Source: Bacteroidales bacterium (GTDB taxonomy: Bacteria > Bacteroidota > Bacteroidia > Bacteroidales > UBA932). Taken from it: a stretch of 64,000 bases of DNA. This document shows positions 43,987-50,919 of the stretch, piece by piece. The notes beneath the pieces were generated by a model. That model was not told where the DNA came from. It worked only from the letters and a program-made list of their open reading frames with translations, and ran no database searches. The translations under genes were made by a program, and so were the position numbers. Position 1 is the stretch's first letter, and every line of letters starts with the position of its first letter. The stretch spans positions 1 through 64,000 of the forward strand of contig JAFUFS010000006.1 of NCBI GenBank assembly GCA_017469745.1, written 5' to 3'.

Positions 43987-45756
43987 CTACAGCATTCCTT
44001 CGAGTTTTTCCATCAGCTTCTCATAGAAAGGCTGGAGGACCACGGTACTCGTGCTGTGCTCTTCGTAAGCCTTCTTCTCTTCGTCGCTCATGCGTGCACT
44101 TTCAAGAACCTGCCTCAAAGCGGCCTTGTCAGAACCCTTCGACAAGCGCAGGGCATCCATGGCCTTGCGGCACCTGGAGGCCTGGGCTCCGAACTGGACA
44201 AGCCAGGGGCGGAGTTCCTTAAGGAGCATCTCGGGGCAGGCCTTCTCCATGCGTGCAGGCACGGTCTCCATCCTGAGGAACTCGTCGTAGAGACGGTTGA
44301 ACTGCTCGGGAGTGTAGTTGTCAGGATCTATGACCTCGGTCTCCCATGATTCAGCCCTGCGGAAACGCTTTCCGGCGTCACAGTTGTGGATCGCGAAGAG
44401 TCGGTAGGCCTCCGTGTCTTCCGGAACCAGCTCAGCAAGAGCCCTTTCCCAGCTGTCCATAGGGTTGTAGCCGGAAGGATTCCAAGTGTAGTCGGCAACG
44501 CTGTAGATTGCAAGCTTTGAAGCCTCGCCATGCTCCATCGGATTGGTCAGGAGACCGGATAGTTCCTTGGAGGTCAGGTCGGTGTCGAAGCCGTAGGAAG
44601 GTCCCTGGAGGATGTGGGGAAGGATGTAGTCCGACACGGGGAAATTCCACCAGAACAAGGCTGGACGGCGGGTACGGCTGTCAACATATTCAAGGGTGCT
44701 CCTGGTCACATGAGACATGACCTGGTCGCCGGTCCAGAAGATCTGATAAGCCGGATCGAGTGACTTTCCGAAGATCGCAAGGGCTCCGTCCTCTCCTGGT
44801 TTCGAACGAGCCTTGGCATATTCGGTGGGACAGAGGATCAGGTGGGCGATGTCCTTATGTGCTTTATAGATGTCTTTCTTAAGATTCGTAAGCCACTCGG
44901 CCTGCTTGTGGGCATCGGCCCCGTCTCCCTTGATGTCGTCAAAGAATATCGCGAAAGAGCGGACTCCAAGGCCGTACATCGCATCGAACTTCTTGAGGAT
45001 GTTGGAATAGTCCTCAGCGTCCCAGCGGATGTCTCCTCCGGGATGGATGGCCCAGGCAAACTCCACAAGGTTTTCCTTGCAGGCCTTCACCAGCTCAGCG
45101 ATCTTAGCAGCTTCGTCGGCGGGATAAGGCTCCCTCCAGCTGGGTGTCCTGTGATAAGGATCATCCTTGGGACCATAGACATAGAGATTCATCTTGTTGC
45201 GTCCCATGAAGTCAATCAGGTCGAGACGCACCTCATGCGGCCACGGCGGCCCGTAGAAGCCTTCGATGACACCTCTGAGCGGGAGCGTGGGCTTGTCGCA
45301 CACTGTTATGACAGGAAGGGCAGTCCCTTTCCTGTCTTCAATGACCTGGCGTAAGGTCTGAAGACCGTAGAAAACTCCGGCCTTGTCGAATCCGGTGATG
45401 CTGATTGAGTTCCCGGCAATCTCAAGGCGGTAGGCTCCGGAGACAGGCTCCATACCTTGTTTAGTAAAAAAAGACTTGGAAGAATTGATTCGCAACGTCA
45501 ATGGTGTCCCGCTGACAGAAGTCGGGAGGAATCCGGCCAGCTGGAAAAGCTTCTTGTCCCCTTTCAATGAGAAGCCCTCGTTGACAGGACAGGTGACGGC
45601 AGAATTGACAGTAACTTGACGGGGAAGCGGATTGATGACAAGTCCGCCATGGTCGACCTTCTCACCGGGCACAGGAGGGGCGACATCGCCGATCTGGGCG
45701 GAAAGGATGAGGCTGGCAAAAAGGCCGGCAAGGGTGAATAAGGATCTCTTGATCAT
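43987..45756 (-). CDS. GH84-family beta-N-acetylglucosaminidase
   Basis: Secreted 589-aa hexosaminidase of the O-GlcNAcase type, using substrate-assisted catalysis. The N-terminal alpha/beta domain is of the GH20b type (KSFFTKQGMEPVSGAYRLEI). The catalytic barrel begins with GVIEGFYGPPWPHEVRLDLI, and the catalytic Asp pair is in FAIFFDDIKGDG near residue 271. NLYVYGPKDDPYH is also typical. The helical C-terminus is of the usual type. The nearby sulfatase suggests a sulfated GlcNAc-containing host glycan as target; that link is inference, as the genes are convergent. Confidence 0.95.
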   Translation of the reverse strand: MIKRSLFTLAGLFASLILSAQIGDVAPPVPGEKVDHGGLVINPLPRQVTVNSAVTCPVNEGFSLKGDKKLFQLAGFLPTSVSGTPLTLRINSSKSFFTKQGMEPVSGAYRLEIAGNSISITGFDKAGVFYGLQTLRQVIEDRKGTALPVITVCDKPTLPLRGVIEGFYGPPWPHEVRLDLIDFMGRNKMNLYVYGPKDDPYHRTPSWREPYPADEAAKIAELVKACKENLVEFAWAIHPGGDIRWDAEDYSNILKKFDAMYGLGVRSFAIFFDDIKGDGADAHKQAEWLTNLKKDIYKAHKDIAHLILCPTEYAKARSKPGEDGALAIFGKSLDPAYQIFWTGDQVMSHVTRSTLEYVDSRTRRPALFWWNFPVSDYILPHILQGPSYGFDTDLTSKELSGLLTNPMEHGEASKLAIYSVADYTWNPSGYNPMDSWERALAELVPEDTEAYRLFAIHNCDAGKRFRRAESWETEVIDPDNYTPEQFNRLYDEFLRMETVPARMEKACPEMLLKELRPWLVQFGAQASRCRKAMDALRLSKGSDKAALRQVLESARMSDEEKKAYEEHSTSTVVLQPFYEKLMEKLEGML

Positions 45757-45788
45757 TTGAAATGATGTGTTTATGGTTTAGAGCATAA

Positions 45789-45796
45789 CAAAGATA
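45789..45796 (-). promoter_or_regulatory. Bacteroidetes -7 box of the GH84 gene
   Basis: On the - strand this reads TATCTTTG, a perfect TAnnTTTG, about 30 bp upstream of the GH84 start. Confidence 0.55.
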
Positions 45797-45843
45797 CGAA
45801 ACCATGTCGTGAAAAATCGCTATATTCACGAAAAATTGGGAAT

Positions 45844-46266
45844 ATGTATTCATTCGTTCAAGACGGCGACAGGTATGTCGTCAGCATAGACAATCATCAG
45901 GAAGTAGTGGGCGCCCTGGCGGCTTTCTGCAAGGAACAGGGAATCCTCTGCGGGGAGATCAGCGGTATCGGAGCGGTCAACCATGCCGTCCTCCGTTTCC
46001 TCGATCCGGCCACAAAGAAATACGTCGACAAGACCTTCGAGGAGCAGATGGAGATCTCCAGCCTCGTGGGCAACATCTCCGAAAAGGACGGAGAGGTCTA
46101 CTTGCATCTCCATGCCAATTTCGGAAGGAGGGACTACACCGTGGTCGGCGGTCACCTGCTGAGCTGCCTGCTGAACGGAGCCTGCGAACTGGTGGTCACC
46201 AGGTTCCATTGCAAGGTCGGACGTCGTTTCGACGAGGAAACTGGCCTGAACCTATATTCATTCTAG
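45844..46266 (+). CDS. PPC/DUF296-domain protein
   Basis: 140-aa single-domain protein of the plant-and-prokaryote-conserved (PPC) family. Core features: FCKEQGILCGEISGIGAVNH, LHLHANFGRRDYTVVGGHLL (conserved His residues that bind metal in solved homologues) and a GACELVV strand. Members form trimers and are proposed DNA-binding or metal-binding proteins; the function in bacteria is not settled. It ends 11 bp before the aroB start I favour. Confidence 0.88.
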   Translation: MYSFVQDGDRYVVSIDNHQEVVGALAAFCKEQGILCGEISGIGAVNHAVLRFLDPATKKYVDKTFEEQMEISSLVGNISEKDGEVYLHLHANFGRRDYTVVGGHLLSCLLNGACELVVTRFHCKVGRRFDEETGLNLYSF

Positions 46267-46277
46267 CATCCACTGAC

Positions 46278-47276
46278 TTGGAAACGAAGATCAACATAGT
46301 CCACTGCCCCTTGGCTGAGGTCGGAAAGTTCATCCCCGAATCTTCCGGCTTGTTCATCATCTGCGACCGGAATGTCTCCTGGATCCCCGAAAGGATAGGA
46401 GTCAAGGCCGAAGGAGTTTATTTGGTCGAAGCCACGGAGCAGAACAAGACGATCGGAACCGTGGCTGAAATCTGCCGCTGGCTGATGGAACAGGGTGCGG
46501 ACAGGAAAGCCTTCCTCCTGGGAATAGGCGGCGGCGTCACGACTGACATCACAGGTTTCGCGGCATCAGTCTACAAAAGAGGCGTAAAATTCGGTTTCAT
46601 CCCCACCACCCTGCTTTCCCAGGTCGATGCAGCAATCGGCGGAAAGAACGGAGTCAACCTGGACTCTTTCAAGAATATGGTGGGTGTAATACGCCAGCCC
46701 GAAGTCACCTTCATCTGTCCGGAACCGCTTGAAACCCTGCAGGATACGCAGATAGTTTCCGGAGCGGCCGAGCTGATCAAGACCTTCATAATCTGCAACG
46801 GGAATGACAACTACTCCAAGGCAGTGGAAGCCTTGAAGAACCAGTCAAGGAACCTCGGACCGCTTGTAGCAGAGGCCGCAAAGGTCAAGGCCGGAATCGC
46901 TTCAAGGGATCCTGAGGAACACGGCGAAAGGCGCCTCCTCAACCTCGGCCACACCTTCGGCCATGCGATTGAAAAACTGTCTGAAGAAAGCATCGGTCAT
47001 GGCCAGGCTGTGGCCATGGGAATAATCCTGGCTGCCAGGCTCTCAGAGAAAGCAGGTGCTGCCGAGTGTGGCCTGTCAGCCCGCCTTGAAAGTGATTTCA
47101 AAGCCTGCGGCCTGCCGACTGAGTGCCCTTTCGGAATAAGCGAAATGGCCGCCGCGATGAAGAAAGACAAGAAAGCCGAGGGAAGCATAGTACATTTCGT
47201 GCTTCCTCTGTCGATAGGACATGTTGAAACCAGGGATCTCAGCGTCGAAGATGCCGTCAAACTGCTTGAATCATGA
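46278..47276 (+). CDS. aroB: 3-dehydroquinate synthase
   Basis: Second step of the shikimate pathway: DAHP to 3-dehydroquinate, using NAD and Zn. Evidence: GIGGGVTTDITGFAASVYKRG and TTLLSQVDAAIGGKNGVN (NAD/substrate binding), GAAELIKTF, and Zn ligands in NLGHTFGHAIE and GHGQAVAMG. The frame is open from 46209, but that part overlaps the PPC gene and does not look like AroB; the TTG at 46278 gives METKINIVHC and a 332-aa protein of normal length. Stop and next ATG overlap (ATGA). Confidence 0.93.
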   Translation: METKINIVHCPLAEVGKFIPESSGLFIICDRNVSWIPERIGVKAEGVYLVEATEQNKTIGTVAEICRWLMEQGADRKAFLLGIGGGVTTDITGFAASVYKRGVKFGFIPTTLLSQVDAAIGGKNGVNLDSFKNMVGVIRQPEVTFICPEPLETLQDTQIVSGAAELIKTFIICNGNDNYSKAVEALKNQSRNLGPLVAEAAKVKAGIASRDPEEHGERRLLNLGHTFGHAIEKLSEESIGHGQAVAMGIILAARLSEKAGAAECGLSARLESDFKACGLPTECPFGISEMAAAMKKDKKAEGSIVHFVLPLSIGHVETRDLSVEDAVKLLES

Positions 47277-49282
47277 TCTGTACAACTCTGCAGAACCGCT
47301 CCCTTGAAGAGATCTTCGACCTTCTGGAAAACAGCTCTCCAACGATCCAGATGGCCGAAATCCGGCTTGACCGATGCCCGCTCGACTTGGATGGGATCGA
47401 AGAACTGTTCTCCAGTTCAGACACACCTCTGATAGCCACCTGTAGGGTGGCAGGAGACGGAAGCGGATCATGGGAAGAAGCTGAAGAGAAACTGAGGAAG
47501 GCCATCGAAGCCGGAGCAGCTTTCGTAGATCTGGAAATCGAGGCTCCAAAGGAGATTGGGAAGCGTCTGAGGAGGGCTTGCAACGAGTTCGGTACGGCCA
47601 TGATCCGTTCGTGCCATTTTTTCGAGGGGGTTCCTTCTGAAGAAACCCTCCTTCAAACTGCTGAAAAGTGCAGGAAATTCGGAGGAGAGATCGTCAAGGT
47701 GGTGGGCATGGCAGGCTCAGAAGAAGATGCTGCACGGATCCTTTCCCTTTATGACCACGACGACCCTCATCGGCTTGTAGCTTTTGCCATGGGCGCCCAT
47801 GGCAGGCAGTCCCGCATTGAATGTCTAGGAAGGGGCGCTCCCTTCACCTATGCCGCGCTTTCAGAACAAGAAGCAGCAGCCCCGGGACAGTGGGCATATT
47901 CAGAGATGACTGAGGAAGTGTACGGGAACAGGAAACCTCTGTCCGGCAATGAGATCCTGGAGATGCCGTCCTCAAAGAGTTTCGCCCAACGGGCAATCAT
48001 CGCCGCCGCCCTTGCATGCCGTTCCAGGAAGGGTTCCACCATCCTGAACGGCTACTCCCCCTGCGGTGACAACGAGGCCGCCATCAATGTCGCCAAAGCC
48101 CTCGGTGCCGACGTCACCGTCTCCAACACCTCTGTCATCCTGAGCGCAGCGAAGGATCTAGCTGCAGCGAAGGATCTCCATGTCGGCGAATCCGGCCTTC
48201 TCACCCGCCTTATGATTCCGCTCACAGCTGCCATGCAGCATCCGGGATCCGGCTCCAAGACTGACATAACCGGCGAAGGAACCCTTTTGGGCCGTCCCTT
48301 GAAAGGGGCTTCAGAGATAATGGCCAGGTTCGGAACCGTTCTGAGGCCGTTGAACGAACAGACCGGTGAGATCAAAGTTCCTCTTTCAGTGCAAGGACCG
48401 CTCCTGCCCGGGAAGAACGACATCTCCGGGAAGGATGGCTCACAGTTGATTTCAGGCCTTTTGATGGCCCTGCCCCTACTCCAGGGCGATTCGACCATCC
48501 ATGTCCACGATCCCAAGAGCATCCCCTACATGTTCATAACGGTGGATGTGCTGAAGAAATTCGGTATCCGGATCGGCAGCGAGATGGAGGGTGACGAGGA
48601 ATTCATGGAGACCCAGGACTGGAGTCTCTGCACTGGGGTTACATTCAAGATCAAAGGTGGACAGGAATATCTTCCCGCGTCCTTCGACATCGAGGGGGAC
48701 TGGAGCGCAGCTGCCAATTTCCTGGTTGCAGGGGCGGTGTTCGGCAAGGTCCAGCTATCCGGGCTTGACACCTCTTCCCTCCAGGCCGACATATCCATAA
48801 TGGACATCCTGATGGATGCCGGAGCCAGCCTATCCCAGTTGGATGAATCGGGCGTAATTACGTCTCAAAGGGCTCCTTTGAGGGCCTTCGACACCGATCT
48901 CAACAACTGCCCTGACCTATTCCCCATCGTTTCGGTGCTGGCCGCTTTCTGCGGCGGAGAGAGCCATATCCTTGGGTTCAGTAGGCTTGCAAGCAAGGAG
49001 AGCGACCGTGGCAAGGCGATTCTGGAGATGCTGAATAAGATGGGTGTCGTGGCCTTCGCCGAAGGGGACATGATGATCGTTCCGGGGCAGACTCTCGAGA
49101 GCCGCCTGCTGAATGGAACTCTCCTGAAGGGAGGTGAATATTCCTCATCCCATGACCATCGCATGGCGATGGCCCTCACCGTTGCCTCCCTCGGAGCCGA
49201 CAGCCCGGTCATCATCGATGACACCGCCTGCGTCGCCAAATCCTTCCCTGCCTTCTTCCATATCTGGAACAGACTTTCCTGA
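47273..49282 (+). CDS. aroDA: AroD-AroA fusion: 3-dehydroquinate dehydratase + EPSP synthase
   Basis: A 669-aa bifunctional shikimate enzyme. Residues 1 to about 215 are type I dehydroquinase (AEIRLDRCPLD; His in IRSCHFF near 113; Schiff-base Lys in EIVKVVGMAG near 142). From about residue 222 it is 5-enolpyruvylshikimate-3-phosphate synthase (MPSSKSFAQRAIIAAALACR, VGESGLLTRLM, SSHDHRMAMALTVASLGA). The two steps are separated in the pathway by shikimate dehydrogenase and shikimate kinase. A family B repeat adds about 15 residues (SVILSAAKDLAAAKDL) just before the conserved VGESGLLTRLM, near the active site. Translation is coupled to aroB. Confidence 0.94.
   Translation: MICTTLQNRSLEEIFDLLENSSPTIQMAEIRLDRCPLDLDGIEELFSSSDTPLIATCRVAGDGSGSWEEAEEKLRKAIEAGAAFVDLEIEAPKEIGKRLRRACNEFGTAMIRSCHFFEGVPSEETLLQTAEKCRKFGGEIVKVVGMAGSEEDAARILSLYDHDDPHRLVAFAMGAHGRQSRIECLGRGAPFTYAALSEQEAAAPGQWAYSEMTEEVYGNRKPLSGNEILEMPSSKSFAQRAIIAAALACRSRKGSTILNGYSPCGDNEAAINVAKALGADVTVSNTSVILSAAKDLAAAKDLHVGESGLLTRLMIPLTAAMQHPGSGSKTDITGEGTLLGRPLKGASEIMARFGTVLRPLNEQTGEIKVPLSVQGPLLPGKNDISGKDGSQLISGLLMALPLLQGDSTIHVHDPKSIPYMFITVDVLKKFGIRIGSEMEGDEEFMETQDWSLCTGVTFKIKGGQEYLPASFDIEGDWSAAANFLVAGAVFGKVQLSGLDTSSLQADISIMDILMDAGASLSQLDESGVITSQRAPLRAFDTDLNNCPDLFPIVSVLAAFCGGESHILGFSRLASKESDRGKAILEMLNKMGVVAFAEGDMMIVPGQTLESRLLNGTLLKGGEYSSSHDHRMAMALTVASLGADSPVIIDDTACVAKSFPAFFHIWNRLS
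48133..48178. repeat. Coding-sequence repeat, family B, copy 1 (aroDA)
   Basis: tgtcatcctgagcgcagcga begins the unit, and gcagcgaaggatct occurs twice, 18 bp apart. It is translated VILSAAKDLAAAKDL in the same frame as in the GH106 copies. No long arms were seen. Confidence 0.87.
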
Positions 49283-49284
49283 CT

Positions 49285-49414
49285 GAATAGCAGGCTATAC
49301 CACCTGTAACCACTGCCACCCTCGGCACGTTAAGAGGGGGGACCGGAGCGGAACACAGTGAAGCGAGCGGTGGGGCCGCGAAGCGGCGGTTACTGGGGGT
49401 ATAGTCTGCTATTC
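49285..49414. repeat. Repeat, family A, intergenic copy with arms
   Basis: The gap between aroDA and the convergent propeller gene is filled by one element. The core is as in ispE and aroC (GCCACCCTCGGCACGTTAAG ... AGTGAAGCGAGCGGTGGGGC). Arms gaatagcaggctatacc (from 49285) and ggtatagtctgctattc (to 49414) are inverse complements. The right arm supplies the last codons and the TAG stop of the propeller gene. Confidence 0.88.
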
Positions 49415-50914
49415 GGAACTACCGTTGGAAGAGGACTCCCGGAAGGAGAGGGTGGTGCCGGGGGAGGTGCGCATGGTGTGGCCGATACGATGACGGTCGG
49501 TGCGGACACGGCCCTTTATGAATTCGGGAATATTGTAGGAGAACATCAGGTCTGAATAGAACTTAGCCGGCTTCCTCTGCGGCAGCAGGAACGGCTTGTG
49601 CTCCTGCCCGTCCTCATCGATGAAGGTCATGTAGAGGCGCGTGTAGAGCCCGTCGATGCGACGGCTCGAGAACACCATGAAACGGCTGTTTGAACTCCAG
49701 CTGTGGTAGCTGTCCACATTGCCGGAATTAGCCTCCGACATAGGCCTGATCGCACCGTCTGAAAGATTGACGGCATAAAGGTCAGAATCCTTGTGCCAGA
49801 TTGAGAAATTCCCGAAACCATGCTTAGTAAAGACCAGCGTCTTCCCATCGGGAGACACCCTCGGGAAAGATGCGCTTGAAGAATCAGCGGCATGGAAAAG
49901 GGTGTCTATCTTCGATCCGACAGTCCCGGTCTCAGGATTGAAATCAACCCTGCAGAGATTGTAGTGGACATCCCTGTAACCCTCCGGCATAGGGTCGACC
50001 GCCGGAGCCGAGCAGAAATAAAGGCTCCTGCCGTCCGGAGAGAATGTCGGGAAGGTCTCGAAAGCATCTGAACGCATCAGCTCTGGGTTGGAGAAGACCT
50101 GCATGGTCTGCGTGTCCATCACGACCACATCCGATTCCGCATCGAAAACCTCGATCCTGTTGTGGTCGGCAGCATGGAACGACTGGAAAGTCTTGTTAAC
50201 CGAGAAAGCTATGTAGCGCCCTTCCGGATGCCAGTAGGGATAGACCAGGTTGGAAATGGTCTTGTCCGTCTTGGTGTTCAGTTTCTCGACATGGGAACCG
50301 TCCATGTAGACAGTGCCTCCGTTGGCAGCTCTCATGTGGAAGACCATCCTGGAAGGATCCTGCATCCTGAACGAGTGGCAGTTGACGCAGTTGTTGTCCG
50401 TCAGACGGTTCTCGTAGATAGGAGTCTGCTTGAAAGAAGCTATATTCCTCTGGTACAGTCCCATCTTGTTCCAGAGGCCGTAGCCGGGGGCGATCAGACG
50501 GTAAGCCACATAAGGATCGGCCTCATATTCACTGACATTCACCTTGAAAGGGCTGTAAGAGAGCCACTTCCCATTGCGGCGCACCACCACGGTGAAGTCC
50601 AGGCTTCCTCCTTTCGAGGCTTCGAGAAGATTCCGCCACTTGCGCATAGGGATCCTGAAACCGTGCTTACCTGCCTTGATTCCGATCCTGCGACCGTCAG
50701 CAGACGTTATTTCAAGGAAAGCCTTTTCTTCTCCGCCGATGGTGAAATCAAGAGGGGCTATGTTGCATGGGACGGTCACTTCGGAATAGTCGGGGAACAT
50801 CCCTTCAGGCTGGCCGTCGAGCGTTCCTGCAACATTGACTTTCGAAGAGCAGGAAACTGCAGCCAGAAGCACCGGCACCATGAATATTCTTAAGAATCTT
50901 TTCATCTCTTTCAT
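49409..50914 (-). CDS. PD40/TolB-like propeller lipoprotein with CXXCH haem motif (copy 3)
   Basis: 501 aa; lipobox AAVSC near residue 22. Same layout as the copies at 6409 and 10116: FPDYSEVTVPCNIAPLDFTI, RLIAPGYGLW, haem motif C176-V-N-C179-H180, a conserved MVFHMRA His, and propeller blades (YPYWHPEGRYIAFSVN, FPTFSPDGRSLYFCSA, FPRVSPDGKTLVFTKHG, WSSNSRFMVFSSRR). The C-terminal end (SSSNGSSE) is unlike the other copies because the reading frame ends in the arm of the repeat at 49285-49414. Its DUF6057 partner lies 5 bp upstream. Confidence 0.86.
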   Translation of the reverse strand: MKEMKRFLRIFMVPVLLAAVSCSSKVNVAGTLDGQPEGMFPDYSEVTVPCNIAPLDFTIGGEEKAFLEITSADGRRIGIKAGKHGFRIPMRKWRNLLEASKGGSLDFTVVVRRNGKWLSYSPFKVNVSEYEADPYVAYRLIAPGYGLWNKMGLYQRNIASFKQTPIYENRLTDNNCVNCHSFRMQDPSRMVFHMRAANGGTVYMDGSHVEKLNTKTDKTISNLVYPYWHPEGRYIAFSVNKTFQSFHAADHNRIEVFDAESDVVVMDTQTMQVFSNPELMRSDAFETFPTFSPDGRSLYFCSAPAVDPMPEGYRDVHYNLCRVDFNPETGTVGSKIDTLFHAADSSSASFPRVSPDGKTLVFTKHGFGNFSIWHKDSDLYAVNLSDGAIRPMSEANSGNVDSYHSWSSNSRFMVFSSRRIDGLYTRLYMTFIDEDGQEHKPFLLPQRKPAKFYSDLMFSYNIPEFIKGRVRTDRHRIGHTMRTSPGTTLSFRESSSNGSSE

Positions 50915-50919
50915 GGCCG

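Noticed and set aside
44135..44153. Match to the short repeat in GH84 as a certain insertion
   Set aside because: The residues MDALRLSKGSDKA can be native helix sequence; a single short match is not enough.
46209..46277. Longer aroB starting at 46209
   Set aside because: The extra 23 codons overlap the PPC gene in another frame and do not resemble AroB.
49285..49414. Intergenic family A copy considered as a simple bidirectional terminator
   Set aside because: The arms could help terminate aroDA and the convergent gene, but there is no T-tract, and the core is shared with copies inside coding regions.
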